Notes: generated from the letters alone by a model not told the origin. A DNA stretch of 64,000 nucleotides from Azospirillum lipoferum (GCF_024170005.1 NZ_JALJXJ010000002.1:124001-188000); one strand, 5' to 3'; counted from the stretch's first letter, positions 1 through 10,255 are shown. Numbers and translations are program-made.

Positions 1-193
1 CCTGCTGGACGGGAGCCTGCTGAACCGGCGTCTGCTGGGCACGCTCTCCGCCGGAACGGCCGCCGGTCAGCGTCGCCACGCCGATCGCCACCGCGAACAC
101 CGCGGCTACGGCCGCCAGAGCCAGAAGGAAGGGATTCGACAGAAAGGGCGGAAGCGAAATCTTGCGGGCCTTCGAAGGCGCCTTGCGGGCCAT
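1..193 (-). CDS. Membrane-anchored protein, N-terminal fragment cut by window edge
   Basis: Only about 64 codons are present. The N-terminus is basic (Met-Ala-Arg-Lys, then more Lys/Arg to about residue 12). One hydrophobic segment follows at about residues 21-42, rich in Leu, Ala and Val, and then a Gly/Gln/Pro-rich stretch with repeated Q-x-P-V-Q units at the window edge. This looks like a type II anchor (N-in, C-terminal domain in the periplasm) with a flexible linker. The function cannot be told because the main domain lies outside the window. An in-frame ATG five codons upstream (position 208) is an alternative start. It is divergent from the exported protein at 333. Confidence 0.5.
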   Translation of the reverse strand, partial: MARKAPSKARKISLPPFLSNPFLLALAAVAAVFAVAIGVATLTGGRSGGERAQQTPVQQAPVQQ

Positions 194-332
194 GGTGACG
201 ACGTCCATCCTGCGACCGGGGCGCCGCACAGTGGCACCCGGCCGCGGCGACCGCAATCGCTCAAACGACGCAAATGGCCGCCGGAATGGCTCCCTCATTC
301 ATACGGCCTGCCTATTCCCCGGAGACCGCCCG

Positions 333-785
333 ATGCGTCCGTTCTTTGTCACCGCTCTCCTGCTGATTGCCGCCCTTTCCTCGCCCGCGCTGGCCGCCGG
401 CCCGCAATGCCCGCCGACCATCACCGTCACGGCCCAGCCGGAGGCGCCCGGCGGCTGGGCGCCCTATCCCGGCCGCGACAGCCACGGCTTCGTCGGCATC
501 ACCCTGATCGAAGGCGACCGCACTGCGCAGATGGCCAGCGCCTCCCGCACCACCCTGGCGCCCGACAGCGAGACCAAGCATGCCCGCAAGCTGGTTCAGC
601 TTTGGGAGTTCGACGCCGCGCAGCGGGGCAAGCTTTTCGTCCTCTGCCGTTACCGCGGCACCGAGGCGACGCTCGCCGCCGATCTGCCGCGCCAGACCCG
701 CCGCTGCACCCTGACGCTGGAAACCGACATCCGCGGCGAAGTCCTGGATGAGCCGAAGACCTCGCCACAGCTCGACTGTCGCTGA
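333..785 (+). CDS. Small exported protein, possibly STY0301 family
   Basis: The product has 150 residues with a clear Sec signal peptide: Arg at residue 2, a hydrophobic core to about residue 18, and an Ala-x-Ala site before Gly-Pro-Gln-Cys. The mature part has three Cys (near the start, in a Leu-Cys-Arg motif, and at the end), which suggests disulfides in the periplasm. The pattern Cys-Pro near the mature N-terminus, a Gly-Trp, a Leu-x-Glu-Gly turn and a late Leu-Cys-x-Tyr strand recalls STY0301-type hypothetical proteins; that link is tentative. The reading frame is open from 162, but the ATG at 333 is preceded by GGAG and starts the signal peptide, so I chose it. Role unknown. Confidence 0.65.
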   Translation: MRPFFVTALLLIAALSSPALAAGPQCPPTITVTAQPEAPGGWAPYPGRDSHGFVGITLIEGDRTAQMASASRTTLAPDSETKHARKLVQLWEFDAAQRGKLFVLCRYRGTEATLAADLPRQTRRCTLTLETDIRGEVLDEPKTSPQLDCR

Positions 786-915
786 AGAGCGCGCGCCTCG
801 GCAAAGTTCTCCGCGGAGGCTGGAAATCCGCCCCCTCAGCGGCTAGGGTGTCCATCATTGGAACAGGGCCGGAACGGCCCAACTGATCCGGGCGAAGGTA
901 GAAGGCGGAAGGCGC

Positions 916-1509
916 ATGCTGCTGCTCATCGATAACTACGACAGCTTTACCTACAACCTCGTCCATTACCTGGGCGAGCTTGGCGCCGACGTGCAGGTCC
1001 GCCGCAACGACGCCCTGACGGTGGAGGAGGCGATGGCGCTCCGCCCCGACGGCATCGTGCTGTCCCCCGGCCCCTGCGATCCCGACCGCGCCGGCATCTG
1101 CCTGCCCCTGATAGATGCCGCAGCCAAGGCCCGCCTGCCACTGTTGGGTGTCTGCCTCGGCCACCAGTCCATCGGTCAGTCCTTCGGCGGCCGGGTGATC
1201 CGCGCGCCGGTCCCCATGCACGGCAAGGTCGACAACATCCTGCATCAGGGCCGCGGCGTCCTGGCCGGCCTGCCCAGCCCGTTCCGCGCCACCCGCTACC
1301 ACTCGCTGATCGTCGAACGCGACACCCTGCCCGCCTGCCTGGAGGTGACCGGCGAGACCGCCGACGGCCTCATCATGGCACTGGCCCACCGCGACCTGCC
1401 GATCCACGGCGTGCAGTTCCATCCCGAGAGCATCGAGAGCGAGCACGGCCACAAGATCCTGCAGAACTTCCTGGACCTGACCCGTCCCCGCCTGGAGAAC
1501 GCGGCATGA
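916..1509 (+). CDS. trpG: Anthranilate synthase component II (glutamine amidotransferase)
   Basis: Hydrolyses glutamine and delivers ammonia to TrpE for making anthranilate from chorismate, the first step of tryptophan synthesis. At 197 residues it is a full-length class I amidotransferase: the oxyanion loop SPGPCDP is at about 50-56, the nucleophile Cys80 sits in GVCLGHQ, and His169/Glu171 sit in FHPES. The ATG at 916 follows an AAGGCGGAAGG purine tract. The stop overlaps the trpD start by four bases (ATGA), so the two are translationally coupled. trpE is not in the window; a trpGDC cluster separate from trpE is known in Azospirillum and other alphaproteobacteria. Confidence 0.96.
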   Translation: MLLLIDNYDSFTYNLVHYLGELGADVQVRRNDALTVEEAMALRPDGIVLSPGPCDPDRAGICLPLIDAAAKARLPLLGVCLGHQSIGQSFGGRVIRAPVPMHGKVDNILHQGRGVLAGLPSPFRATRYHSLIVERDTLPACLEVTGETADGLIMALAHRDLPIHGVQFHPESIESEHGHKILQNFLDLTRPRLENAA

Positions 1510-2540
1510 GCGGCGATCTGACCGACATGAAGGCGATTCTGGGCAAGGTCGCCACCGGCGCCGCCCTGACCGAGGCCGAGGCCGGCTTCGCCTTCGACAT
1601 CATCATGTCGGGTAATGCCACCCCGTCGCAGATGGGCGGTTTCCTGATGGCTCTGCGCGTGCGCGGCGAGACGGTGGACGAGATCACCGGCGCCGCCCGC
1701 GTCATGCGTGCCAAAGCGATCCCGGTCGAGGCGCCTCCCGGCACCATCGATACCTGCGGCACCGGCGGCGACGGCGCCGGCACCTACAACATCTCCACCG
1801 CCGCGGCTTTGGTGGTGTCGTCCTGCGGCGTGCCGGTCGCCAAGCACGGCAACCGCGCCATCTCCTCGAAATCCGGTGCAGCGGACGTGCTCGGTTCGCT
1901 GGGCGTCAACCTCGATTGCGACTTTGCCCTGGTCCGCAAGGCTCTGTGGGATGCCGGCATCGCCTTCCTGATGGCGCCGCGCCACCACCTCGCCATGCGC
2001 AACGTCGGCCCGACCCGCGTCGAACTCGGCACCCGCACCGTCTTCAACCTGCTGGGCCCGCTCGCCAACCCGGCGACCGCCAGGCGGCAGGTGTTGGGCG
2101 TCTTCTCCAAACAGTGGGTAGAGCCGCTGGCCGAGGTGCTGAAGCGTCTGGGATCGGAGGCCGCCTGGGTCGTCCACGGCTCCGACGGGCTTGACGAGAT
2201 CACCACCACCGGCCCCACCACCGTCGCCCAGTTGAAGGACGGCGAGGTGACGGTGTTCGAGGTGACGCCGGAGGATGCCGGCCTGCCCCGCGCCCGGATC
2301 GAGGAGTTGAAGGGCGGCGACGCCCAGGTCAACGCCGCGGCGATCCATGCCCTGTTCGACGGGGTGCGCAGCCCCTACCGCGACATCGTGCTGCTGAACG
2401 CCGCCGCTGCCCTGCTGGTATCCGGCAAGGCCACGACGCTGAAGGAGGGTGTCGCCATGGCCGCCGACGCCATCGACAGCGGCGGCGCCCGTGACCGCCT
2501 GCGCCGGCTGGTCGGCATCACCAACGAGGCAATGGCCTGA
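1506..2540 (+). CDS. trpD: Anthranilate phosphoribosyltransferase
   Basis: Transfers the phosphoribosyl group of PRPP to anthranilate, the second step of tryptophan synthesis, in the cytosol. At 344 residues it has the family's usual length. The glycine-rich PRPP loop GTGGDG is at residues 85-90, followed by the N-I-S-T segment and the KHGNRA box at about 115-120, which are signatures of the family. The small helical N-terminal domain (residues 1-70) is intact. It overlaps trpG by four bases and trpC by one (TGATG), giving a tight trpGDC operon. It is not fused to TrpG, unlike the enterobacterial enzyme. Confidence 0.96.
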   Translation: MSGDLTDMKAILGKVATGAALTEAEAGFAFDIIMSGNATPSQMGGFLMALRVRGETVDEITGAARVMRAKAIPVEAPPGTIDTCGTGGDGAGTYNISTAAALVVSSCGVPVAKHGNRAISSKSGAADVLGSLGVNLDCDFALVRKALWDAGIAFLMAPRHHLAMRNVGPTRVELGTRTVFNLLGPLANPATARRQVLGVFSKQWVEPLAEVLKRLGSEAAWVVHGSDGLDEITTTGPTTVAQLKDGEVTVFEVTPEDAGLPRARIEELKGGDAQVNAAAIHALFDGVRSPYRDIVLLNAAAALLVSGKATTLKEGVAMAADAIDSGGARDRLRRLVGITNEAMA

Positions 2541-3343
2541 TGAGCGACGTTCTGACCCGCATCAACAACGACAAGCGCGCGCTGGTCGCCTCCCGCAAGG
2601 CCGCCCGCCCGCTGTCGGAGGTGGAGGCTGCCGCCAGGGCCGCCAATGAGACCAACCCGCCGCGCGGCTTCATCCGGGCACTGAGCGCCGCGGTGGAGGC
2701 CGGGCGCTACGGCCTGATCGCCGAGATCAAGAAGGCCAGCCCGTCCAAGGGCCTGATCCGCGCCGACTTCGACCCGCCGGCGCTGGCTAGCGCGTATCGC
2801 GAGGGCGGGGCGACCTGCCTGTCGGTGCTGACCGACGAGCCCTATTTCCAAGGCAAGGACGAGTATCTGGTCGCCGCCCGCGCTGCAGTGGATCTGCCGG
2901 TCCTGCGCAAGGACTTCATGGTCGATCCCTATCAGATCGTCGAGGCTCGCGCGCTGGGTGCCGACTGCATCCTCATTATCATGGCCTCGCTGTCCGACGC
3001 CCAGGCGGCGGAGATCGAGGATGCCGCGATTTCGCAGGGCCTGGACGTGCTGGTCGAGGTGCATGACCGTGCCGAACTGGACCGCGCGCTGCTGCTGAAG
3101 ACGCCGCTGCTGGGCGTCAACAACCGCAACCTCAAGACCTTGGTGGTCGACATTGCGACGACGGAGGAACTGGCGGCGAATGTGCCGGCCGACCGCATGC
3201 TGGTGGCGGAAAGCGGCCTCTACACCCCGGCCGATCTGGCGCGGATGGCGAAGGTCGGGGCGCGCTGCTTCCTGGTCGGCGAATCGCTGATGCGGCAAGC
3301 CGATGTCACCGCCGCCACCCGTGCCCTGCTAGCTCCGGTGTGA
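2540..3343 (+). CDS. trpC: Indole-3-glycerol phosphate synthase
   Basis: Closes carboxyphenylamino-deoxyribulose phosphate to indole-3-glycerol phosphate in tryptophan synthesis. The 267-residue single-domain TIM barrel carries the catalytic Lys in [12 protein letters not shown] (about residues 55-66), the second conserved motif [11 protein letters not shown] (about 119-129) and the phosphate-binding segment AESGLYTP near 220. No TrpF domain is fused, so phosphoribosylanthranilate isomerase must be encoded elsewhere. It starts on the ATG that overlaps the trpD stop. The next gene begins five bases after its stop, so the operon continues into the acetyltransferase and molybdopterin genes. Confidence 0.96.
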   Translation: MSDVLTRINNDKRALVASRKAARPLSEVEAAARAANETNPPRGFIRALSAAVEAGRYGLIAEIKKASPSKGLIRADFDPPALASAYREGGATCLSVLTDEPYFQGKDEYLVAARAAVDLPVLRKDFMVDPYQIVEARALGADCILIIMASLSDAQAAEIEDAAISQGLDVLVEVHDRAELDRALLLKTPLLGVNNRNLKTLVVDIATTEELAANVPADRMLVAESGLYTPADLARMAKVGARCFLVGESLMRQADVTAATRALLAPV

Positions 3344-3347
3344 TGCC

Positions 3348-3821
3348 ATGGCCGATGTGGCGATCGCCGCGGAAAGCCCGCGCCAGGATGCGGTCGTGGC
3401 GCTGGTCACGGCACTCGACCGTTACCTGCTGGACCTCTATCCGGCGGACACCTGCCACCTGCTGGACATTGCCGAGCTTGAGGCACCGGACGTGCGATTC
3501 TTCGTCGCCCGCAAGGACGGCGTTCCGGTCGGCTGTGCCGCGCTCCGCGTCGATGCGACCGGTTACGGCGAAGTGAAGCGGATGTATGTCGATCCTGCCG
3601 CCCGCGGCCATCGCATCGGCGACCGCCTGCTCGCCCGGCTGGAGGAGCAGGCGCGGGCGGAGGGGCTGTCCGCCTTGCTGCTCGAATCCGGCATCCATCA
3701 GCACGAGGCGCTGGCGCTCTACCGCAAGGCCGGCTTCGCCAACCGCGGTCCCTACGCCTGCTACGAAGACAACGGCGTCAGCGTCTTCATGGAAAAGCTT
3801 CTAACGGAGACCGTCCGATGA
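3348..3821 (+). CDS. GNAT family N-acetyltransferase
   Basis: A 157-residue single-domain GNAT enzyme that would move an acetyl group from acetyl-CoA to an amine. The acetyl-CoA site is visible as [20 protein letters not shown] (beta-4 and the R-x-x-G-x-G/A pyrophosphate loop) at about residues 77-96, with the late Y-R-K-A-G-F motif near 132-137. The substrate cannot be read from the sequence. The gene lies between trpC (4-base gap) and moaC (ATGA overlap). This arrangement is common in Rhodospirillales, but it says little about the substrate. Confidence 0.88.
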   Translation: MADVAIAAESPRQDAVVALVTALDRYLLDLYPADTCHLLDIAELEAPDVRFFVARKDGVPVGCAALRVDATGYGEVKRMYVDPAARGHRIGDRLLARLEEQARAEGLSALLLESGIHQHEALALYRKAGFANRGPYACYEDNGVSVFMEKLLTETVR

Positions 3822-4315
3822 CCGGCTTCACCCATTTCGATGCCGAAGGCAAGGCGGTGATGGTCGACGTCTCCGACAAGGCCGAAACCGAACGCACCGC
3901 CACCGCCGCGGCGACCGTGCTGATGCAGCCGGAAACCCTGGCGCTCATCATGCTGGGCGGGGTGAAGAAAGGCGACGTGCTGTCGGTCGCCCGGCTGGCC
4001 GGCATCATGGGGGCCAAGCGCACGCCGGACCTGATCCCGCTGTGCCACCCGCTGATGCTGACCTCGGTTAAGGTCGACCTGTCCTGCGATCCCGCGCGCA
4101 ATGCGGTGGACGTCACCGCCACCTGCAAGCTGAAGGGGCAAACTGGCGTGGAGATGGAGGCGCTGACCGCCGTCACCGTCGCCGCCCTCACCGTCTATGA
4201 CATGTGCAAGGCGGTGGACCGCGGCATGACCATCACCGACGTCCGCCTGCTGCACAAGGCCGGCGGCAAGAGCGGCGAATGGGGTGCTGCCACCAATCCA
4301 CCGGCGGGAGCCTGA
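3818..4315 (+). CDS. moaC: Cyclic pyranopterin monophosphate synthase
   Basis: Acts with MoaA in the first step of molybdenum cofactor synthesis, converting the GTP-derived 3',8-cyclo intermediate to cyclic pyranopterin monophosphate. At 165 residues it has the usual length. The conserved LCHPL motif is at about residues 70-74, and the [10 protein letters not shown] and YDMCKAVD motifs follow near 112-136; these form the active site at the hexamer interface. The start overlaps the acetyltransferase stop by four bases and moeA begins four bases after the stop, so moaC and moeA should be made together. Confidence 0.96.
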   Translation: MTGFTHFDAEGKAVMVDVSDKAETERTATAAATVLMQPETLALIMLGGVKKGDVLSVARLAGIMGAKRTPDLIPLCHPLMLTSVKVDLSCDPARNAVDVTATCKLKGQTGVEMEALTAVTVAALTVYDMCKAVDRGMTITDVRLLHKAGGKSGEWGAATNPPAGA

Positions 4316-4319
4316 CGCC

Positions 4320-5549
4320 ATGATCTCCGTTACCGAGGCGCGCGCCCGCATCCTGTCGGCCTTCGCCCCTCTGCCGGCGGAGATCGTCGCATTGCCTGAC
4401 GCGCTCGGCCGCGTGCTGGCCGAACCGGTGGTCGCCCGGCTGACCCAGCCGCCTTTCCACGCCGCCGCGATGGATGGCTGGGCGGTACGCGCTGCCGACA
4501 TCGCCGCCGCGACCGCCGAGTCTCCCGTCGGGTTGCGCCGCATCGGAGAGTCCGCCGCCGGCCATGCCTTCACCGGCGGCGTCGGTGCCGGCGAGGCCGT
4601 GCGCATCTTCACCGGCGCTCCCCTGCCCGACGGCGCCGACGCCGTGGTGATGCAGGAGGATTGCAGCGCCGACGACACCCATGTCCGGGTCGGCCGCGCC
4701 GTGGTCGCCGGGCGCTTCATCCGCGAAGCCGGCTTCGACTTCGCCCTCGGCCAGGAGCTTCTGCCGAAGGGTCGCCGCCTGACCGCCCGCGACATCGCGC
4801 TGGCCGCCGGCGGCAATGTGCCCTGGCTGTCAGTCCATCGCCGGCCGCGCATCGCCATCCTCGCCACCGGCGACGAGATCGCCCTGCCCGGCGACCCGCT
4901 GGGACCAAGCCAGATCGTCAGCACCAATGCGCTCGGCCTTTGCGCCTTGGTCGCCGCCCAAGGCGGCCTTGCCCACAATCTGGGCATCGCCAAGGACACG
5001 CCGGAAAGCGTAGCCGCTCTGGCGAAGGGGGCGGCGGGGTGCGACCTGCTGGTCACCACCGGCGGTGCCGCCCATGGCGATTACGATTTCGTGCGCGACG
5101 TGCTGGCCGAACGCGGCGTGGCGCTGGAGGTGCAGACCGTGGCGATGCGGCCGGGCAAGGCGCTGATGTTCGGCCGGGCGGGATCGGTGCCGCTGCTGGG
5201 CCTGCCCGGCAATCCGGTGTCCACTGGGGTGACCGCCATCCTGTTCCTGCGCCCGATCCTGCGCCTGTTGCAGGGGTTGCCGCTGGAAGACGACCGGCTG
5301 CCGCTGCGCGCCCGGCTGACCGCCGCGCTGAAGGCCAACGACCGGCGCGAGGAATATCTGCGCGCCACGCTCTCCGCCGGCCCCGACGGGGTGCTGACCG
5401 TCACCCCCTTCGCCCGGCAGGACAGCGCCATCACCACGCTCTACGCCCAGGCCGACTGCCTGATCCCCCGCCCGCCCCATGCCGACCCGGAGCCGGCAGG
5501 CGCCATGGTGACCGTGCTCCCTTTGACTGATGGAGCGCTTAGCATTTAG
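4320..5549 (+). CDS. moeA: Molybdopterin molybdenumtransferase
   Basis: Inserts molybdate into adenylylated molybdopterin, the last common step of molybdenum cofactor synthesis. The 409-residue protein has the MoeA N-terminal domain (FHAAAMDGWAV near 48-58), the MoCF-binding domain with TTGGAAHGDYDF around 247-258, the MRPGKALMFG segment, the LGLPGNPVS loop near 295, and a C-terminal beta domain. The frame is open 12 codons upstream, but the ATG at 4320 fits the family start (MISVTEAR) and follows moaC by four bases. It is the last gene of the trp-moa operon; the next 198 bases are the lexA control region. Confidence 0.95.
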   Translation: MISVTEARARILSAFAPLPAEIVALPDALGRVLAEPVVARLTQPPFHAAAMDGWAVRAADIAAATAESPVGLRRIGESAAGHAFTGGVGAGEAVRIFTGAPLPDGADAVVMQEDCSADDTHVRVGRAVVAGRFIREAGFDFALGQELLPKGRRLTARDIALAAGGNVPWLSVHRRPRIAILATGDEIALPGDPLGPSQIVSTNALGLCALVAAQGGLAHNLGIAKDTPESVAALAKGAAGCDLLVTTGGAAHGDYDFVRDVLAERGVALEVQTVAMRPGKALMFGRAGSVPLLGLPGNPVSTGVTAILFLRPILRLLQGLPLEDDRLPLRARLTAALKANDRREEYLRATLSAGPDGVLTVTPFARQDSAITTLYAQADCLIPRPPHADPEPAGAMVTVLPLTDGALSI

Positions 5550-5624
5550 ACTTGAACACGGCGTTCGGACGACGGGTTGAACAGTTGAACATCACTCCGA
5601 AAACTGTTTCACGGCGTTCCGAAT

Positions 5625-5639
5625 GTTCCATTCAAGTTC
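5625..5639. promoter_or_regulatory. LexA (SOS) box 1 upstream of lexA
   Basis: GTTC, seven bases, GTTC: the alphaproteobacterial direct-repeat LexA operator, here with spacer CATTCAA. It lies 109 bases before the lexA start. The consensus is established for alphaproteobacteria; binding is inferred. Confidence 0.75.
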
Positions 5640-5674
5640 TAAAACAAGCCGACGGGGGGCTTGACGGAAGGCAG

Positions 5675-5689
5675 GAACCAAACTAGAAC
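5675..5689. promoter_or_regulatory. LexA (SOS) box 2 upstream of lexA
   Basis: GAAC, seven bases (CAAACTA), GAAC: the same operator in the opposite orientation to box 1, with half-site spacing conserved exactly. It ends 58 bases before the lexA start, in an A/T-rich stretch that should hold the promoter. Two boxes suggest tight autorepression of lexA. Confidence 0.8.
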
Positions 5690-5747
5690 ATGGAGCAACG
5701 TTTAGTTTTTGTTCCATCTTCAGTCTGGCCACGGCCGGGAGGCATCC

Positions 5748-6473
5748 ATGCTCACGCGCAAGCAGCACGAATTGCTGCTGTTCATCCACGAACGGCTCGG
5801 CCAGGGCGGTGTCTCGCCGTCGTTCGACGAGATGAAGGACGCCCTGGGCCTGAAGTCCAAGTCGGGCATCCATCGCCTCATCACCGGGCTTGAGGAACGC
5901 GGTTTCATCCGCCGCCTGCCCCACCGCGCCCGCGCGCTGGAGGTTCTGCGCCTTCCCGAAGGTCTCGACGCCGCCCGCACCCGCAGCGCCGCTCCCAAGC
6001 CGAAGTTCCAGCCCAACGTCATCAAGGGCGACTTCGCCTTCGCCGGGCGCGACACCGCCCCGCCCGCCCCGACCCCGGCCGCGGCGAACGAGACGGTGCA
6101 GCTTCCGCTCTATGGCCGCATCGCCGCCGGCACGCCGATCGAGGCTCTGCGCGACAACAGCGCCTTCGTCGACATCCCCGCCTCGATGCTGACCAGCGGC
6201 GACCATTATGCTCTGGAGGTTTCCGGCGACTCGATGATCGAGGCCGGCATCCTCGATCATGACACCATCGTCATCCAGCGTTGCGATTCGGCGGAGAACG
6301 GCACGATCGTCGTCGCCCTGGTCGATGAAGGCGAAGTGACGCTGAAGCGCCTGCGCCGCAAGGGCAACACGGTGGCCCTGGAACCCGCCAACGCCGCCTA
6401 CGAAACCCGCATCTTCGGCGCCGACCGCGTCCGCGTGCAGGGCAAGCTGGTTGGTCTGGTACGGAAATACTGA
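5748..6473 (+). CDS. lexA: LexA repressor
   Basis: SOS repressor; binds operators as a dimer and cleaves itself when RecA filaments form. At 241 residues it is slightly longer than the E. coli protein because of a linker around 75-115 rich in Pro and Ala. The winged-helix domain covers 1-65. The self-cleavage bond Ala127-Gly128 lies in IAAGTP, the nucleophile Ser162 in GDSM and the general base Lys200 in VTLKR, so the protease is intact. The ATG at 5748 follows GGGAGG; an in-frame ATG 13 codons upstream lacks such a site. Two LexA boxes precede it, so it should regulate itself. Confidence 0.96.
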   Translation: MLTRKQHELLLFIHERLGQGGVSPSFDEMKDALGLKSKSGIHRLITGLEERGFIRRLPHRARALEVLRLPEGLDAARTRSAAPKPKFQPNVIKGDFAFAGRDTAPPAPTPAAANETVQLPLYGRIAAGTPIEALRDNSAFVDIPASMLTSGDHYALEVSGDSMIEAGILDHDTIVIQRCDSAENGTIVVALVDEGEVTLKRLRRKGNTVALEPANAAYETRIFGADRVRVQGKLVGLVRKY

Positions 6474-6522
6474 CGCCACGCTGAGTGGGGGGAAGGTCAG
6501 GGTGGGGGCAACAGCCCCGACG

Positions 6523-8676
6523 TCACCTCCCCCCAGTCCAAGGCCGATCCCCTCTCAGTTTCCGTACGGTCTCCACCTTTATCCCCTCTTCGGTGACCGT
6601 CAGCGTATGCGCGCCCTCATGCCGCAGCGTCCATCGGTCGATCACCAGATGCGTCCGGCATCCCCGCGCCACCGCCGCCGTCACCACCGCATCCGCCATC
6701 CCGCAATCCTCGTCCAGCGCATCTGGCAGCCGCGGCAACGCCACCGTTTTTCCCCGGACCCGGTACAAGCACCCGAGCGCATCGCAGGTCAGCGACCGCT
6801 CTCCCTCGCTCCATCCCCCGGCCGCCGGCCAGGGATCGGCCACCGACCGCTCGCCATCCCGTTCCCGCCAGGTCTCTGTCACCCGTCCCCCGCCCTTGAC
6901 CGAGGCGCTCAGCCGCCCATCCGGCAGCCTCACCGCCATCACCGTCCCGTCTCCCGCCACCAGCACGTCCGGCCGCACCGCCAGCATCGGTGAGGCCAGC
7001 CCGGCCAGGATCGGCAGCATCCCCAGCCACCGCCACCGCTGCCGCCAGATGCAGAGCCAGATGCCACCCAGCACCAGCACCGCGAATCCCTCCACCGGCA
7101 TGGCCGGCACCGTCAGCGAGGCCCAGGGCAGGCGGCCGAAGAACTCCGCGGTCCAGATCACCGCCCGGTCGCCCCAGTTCATGGCGATCAGCGCCGGCGC
7201 CTCCAGCCCGAAGGGCAGCAGCGCATAGGCGATCAGGCTCCAGGGCATGACCCAGAAGGAGGTGATGGGAATGGCGATCAGGTTCGACAGCACGCCATAG
7301 AAGGCGATCTGCTGAAAGTGGAAGAGCGAGAATGGCAAGGTCGCCAGCGTCGCCACCACACTGGTCAGCAGAATCCCGCCGACATAGAACAGCCCGCGCA
7401 CCAGCCACCCGGCGTCGCGCCGCCACTCCGCCAGCCTGACGCTGCCGCGCTCGAACGCGGCGATCAATGCCACCACGGCAGCGAAGGACATCTGGAAGCT
7501 CGGCCCCAGCATTCCCTCCGGGTCCATGGCCACGGTGACCAGCCCGGCAAAGGCGACAAGCCGCATGCTCAGCGGGTGGCGGTCCAGCATGATCGCCCCC
7601 ATCACCATGCCGGTCATCAGCACCGACCGCACCGTCGGCAGTGGCGCCCCGACCAGCAGCGTATAGGCGAACGCCGACAAGATGCCGAACAGCGCCGCGA
7701 TCTTCTTGATCGGCCACCGCAACGCGACATAGGGCACCGCCGCCAGCAGCGCCCGAACGACATAGAACAGGATACCGGCGGCGATACCGACATGCAGGCC
7801 GGAGATCGACAGCAGATGCGCCAGTCCGCTGTTGCGGAAGTCATCCATCGTCGCCTCCGGGATACCGAACTCCTCGCCGTTCAGCAACGCAGTGGTGACG
7901 CTTGCCTCCACCGGATCGCCGATCGCCGCCGCCACCCGCCCGGCAATGGCGCCCCGTGCCTGCTCGAAGGCGATGGAAACGGTGCTCCACCCCGTCACTG
8001 GCGGCGCCTCGACAAGTTCCGGCGCTCCGGTGGCGAACCCCGTGCCGCCCAACCCCATGAACCAGGCGCGGCGCTGGAAATCGAAGGCGCCGGGTTCGGC
8101 CGGCGCCTGCGGCGGCAACAGCGTCGCCCGCAGCCGCACCACCGATCCGGGGGCCGGCGCCGGATAGCGGTCCGACAGGCGGACGCGCAGGGCGGCCGGC
8201 GTCTGTTCCGGCGCCAGCCGGCTGACCGACACCTCGCGGAAGGTGACCCGCGTCGCCCCTGGACGCCGTTCAACCGCCATCACCCGGCCGGTGACGATGG
8301 CGCCCGCAATGCTTCGGCCCAGGACCGGTGCCGCCATATGGACCGTGTGCAGCTGCGCCACCAGAAAGCCCGAGGACAGCATCAGCAACGCCATCGCCGC
8401 CCCGGCCACCGCGAACCATCGCCGCACCGCCAGCAACAGCAGCAGGCTGCCGCCCACCGCCGCCGCACCGATCCACCAGTCGGGTTCACGCTGCAGCCCG
8501 AAATACAGCGACACTCCGGCCCCGAATGCCACCGGCAGCCACAGCACCCAGCGCTCGCCCTCGGCCTCCGCCAATGCCGCGAGTCGCCTGCCGGCAGCTG
8601 CCAGCAGACGCCGCCAGCGTCCGCCGAGCGCCGGCGGATCGTCGGTGTCCTCCTCCGGCCAGCCAGCGGCCGTCAC
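6523..8676 (-). CDS. comEC: ComEC/Rec2 family DNA-uptake membrane protein
   Basis: A 717-residue polytopic inner-membrane protein of the ComEC/Rec2 family, which forms the channel taking single-stranded DNA into the cell in competent bacteria. In order: an N-terminal soluble/OB-like domain (DUF4131) after two hydrophobic segments (about 45-120), then the Competence domain from about 240, where the family motif HLLSISGLHVGI is visible at about 286-297, followed by many membrane helices. The C-terminal 200 residues have no clear His-rich metallo-lactamase motif, so this is the short form. The start is GTG with only a weak ribosome site. Most non-competent alphaproteobacteria also carry it, so natural competence cannot be assumed. 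Confidence 0.9.
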   Translation of the reverse strand: MTAAGWPEEDTDDPPALGGRWRRLLAAAGRRLAALAEAEGERWVLWLPVAFGAGVSLYFGLQREPDWWIGAAAVGGSLLLLLAVRRWFAVAGAAMALLMLSSGFLVAQLHTVHMAAPVLGRSIAGAIVTGRVMAVERRPGATRVTFREVSVSRLAPEQTPAALRVRLSDRYPAPAPGSVVRLRATLLPPQAPAEPGAFDFQRRAWFMGLGGTGFATGAPELVEAPPVTGWSTVSIAFEQARGAIAGRVAAAIGDPVEASVTTALLNGEEFGIPEATMDDFRNSGLAHLLSISGLHVGIAAGILFYVVRALLAAVPYVALRWPIKKIAALFGILSAFAYTLLVGAPLPTVRSVLMTGMVMGAIMLDRHPLSMRLVAFAGLVTVAMDPEGMLGPSFQMSFAAVVALIAAFERGSVRLAEWRRDAGWLVRGLFYVGGILLTSVVATLATLPFSLFHFQQIAFYGVLSNLIAIPITSFWVMPWSLIAYALLPFGLEAPALIAMNWGDRAVIWTAEFFGRLPWASLTVPAMPVEGFAVLVLGGIWLCIWRQRWRWLGMLPILAGLASPMLAVRPDVLVAGDGTVMAVRLPDGRLSASVKGGGRVTETWRERDGERSVADPWPAAGGWSEGERSLTCDALGCLYRVRGKTVALPRLPDALDEDCGMADAVVTAAVARGCRTHLVIDRWTLRHEGAHTLTVTEEGIKVETVRKLRGDRPWTGGR

Positions 8677-8832
8677 CGGTAACGGATTCCGGGCGCAGAG
8701 ATGCCGCCCGCGAGCCCCTCAACGACCGTCCATGCGCGCATCGCATTGCCTCCAAGCCGGGTGGCTGTGTTAAACCACGGTGTCGAACCACCGGCGCATC
8801 ATACCAGCGCCGAACCGGAAATTGAGAGACCG

Positions 8833-10239
8833 ATGACCGTCGTCACCCGCTTCGCTCCGTCGCCGACCGGCTTTCTGCACATCGGCGGTGGCCGCACCGC
8901 CCTGTTCAACTGGCTGTACGCCCGCAACACCGGCGGCAAGTTCCTGCTGCGGATCGAAGACACCGACCGGCAACGGTCCACCGACGCGGCGGTCGACGCC
9001 ATCATCGACGGACTACAGTGGCTGGGCCTGGATTGGGACGGCGACGTCGTCAGCCAGTTCGAGCGCAAGGACCGTCACGCCGAGGTGGCGCACCAGATGC
9101 TGGCCGCCGGCAAGGCCTATCGCTGCTATTGCAGCCCGGAAGAGCTGGAGGAGATGCGCGCCGCCCAGAAGGCCGCCGGCCTGCCGGTGCGCTATGATGG
9201 CCGTTGGCGTGACCGGCCTGAGTCCGACGCCCCTCCGGGTGTGGCTCCGGTGATCCGGCTGAAGGCGCCACAGGAAGGGCAGACCGTCCTGAACGACCTC
9301 GTCCAGGGCGAGGTGACGGTGCAGAACGCCCAGTTGGACGACCTGATCCTGCTGCGCGCCGACGGCACCCCGACCTATCTGTTGGCCGTGGTGGTTGATG
9401 ACCATGACATGGGCGTCACCCATGTCATCCGCGGCGACGACCATCTGACCAACACCTTCCGCCAAATCCAGATCTTCAACGCCATGGGCTGGGAACTGCC
9501 GCGCTTCGGCCATATCCCGCTGATCCATGGTCCCGATGGCGCCAAGCTGTCCAAGCGCCACGGCGCGCTCGGCGTCGACGCCTACCGCGACATGGGCTAT
9601 CTGCCGGAAGCGGTCCGCAACTACCTGCTGCGGCTCGGCTGGTCGCATGGCGATGACGAGATCATCTCGACCGAACAGGCGATCGAGTGGTTCAACCTGG
9701 AAAGCATCGGCCGTTCGCCCTCCCGCTTCGACTTCGCCAAGCTGGAGAATCTGAACGCCCATTACATGCGACTGGCCGACGATTCCCGGCTGCTCGGCCT
9801 GATCGCCCCGCGGCTGGAGGCCGACTTCGGACGCAGCCTGACCGATGCCGAACGCGACCTTCTGACGCGGGCGATGAACGGACTGAAGCAGCGCGCCCGC
9901 ACCGTCGTCGATCTGGCGCAGAGCGCGCGTTTCTACGTCGCGCCGCAGCCGCTCAGCTATGACGAAAAAGCATCCGCCCTGCTGGATGAAAAAGGCCGCA
10001 GCCTGTTGAAGGAACTGGCGGCCGCCTTCGCTGCCGAGCCGGAATTCACCGCCGCTGCACTCGAATCCCAGGTCCGCGCCTTTGCCGAGGCACGGGGCGA
10101 AAAGCTGGGCAAGGTGGCACAGCCGCTGCGCGCCGCGCTGACCGGTTCGACGGTGTCGCCACCGATCTTCGAGGTCGTTGAACTGCTGGGTCGGGAAGCG
10201 ACGCTTTCTCGCATCCGCGATGCAGCGGGTGCAGCATAA
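8833..10239 (+). CDS. gltX: Glutamyl-tRNA synthetase
   Basis: Charges tRNA-Glu with glutamate; in organisms with GatCAB it may also glutamylate tRNA-Gln. The 468-residue class I synthetase shows the ATP site [12 protein letters not shown] (HIGH motif) at about residues 14-25 and KLSKRHG (KMSKS loop) near 238-244. The anticodon-binding helical domain fills the C-terminal third. The frame is open 44 codons upstream, but the family start is [13 protein letters not shown], at 8833. It is divergent from comEC, with a 156-base spacer that should contain both promoters. Confidence 0.95.
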   Translation: MTVVTRFAPSPTGFLHIGGGRTALFNWLYARNTGGKFLLRIEDTDRQRSTDAAVDAIIDGLQWLGLDWDGDVVSQFERKDRHAEVAHQMLAAGKAYRCYCSPEELEEMRAAQKAAGLPVRYDGRWRDRPESDAPPGVAPVIRLKAPQEGQTVLNDLVQGEVTVQNAQLDDLILLRADGTPTYLLAVVVDDHDMGVTHVIRGDDHLTNTFRQIQIFNAMGWELPRFGHIPLIHGPDGAKLSKRHGALGVDAYRDMGYLPEAVRNYLLRLGWSHGDDEIISTEQAIEWFNLESIGRSPSRFDFAKLENLNAHYMRLADDSRLLGLIAPRLEADFGRSLTDAERDLLTRAMNGLKQRARTVVDLAQSARFYVAPQPLSYDEKASALLDEKGRSLLKELAAAFAAEPEFTAAALESQVRAFAEARGEKLGKVAQPLRAALTGSTVSPPIFEVVELLGREATLSRIRDAAGAA

Positions 10240-10255
10240 TGGTCATTTCCGTGCG

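Noticed and set aside
866..880. GGGCC-GGAAC-GGCCC hairpin before trpG as a tryptophan attenuator
   Set aside because: The stem is five base pairs, there is no T-run, and no leader peptide with adjacent Trp codons is visible.
5616..5628. A third LexA box GTTC-N5-GTTC
   Set aside because: Spacing is five bases, not seven; the alphaproteobacterial operator needs seven.
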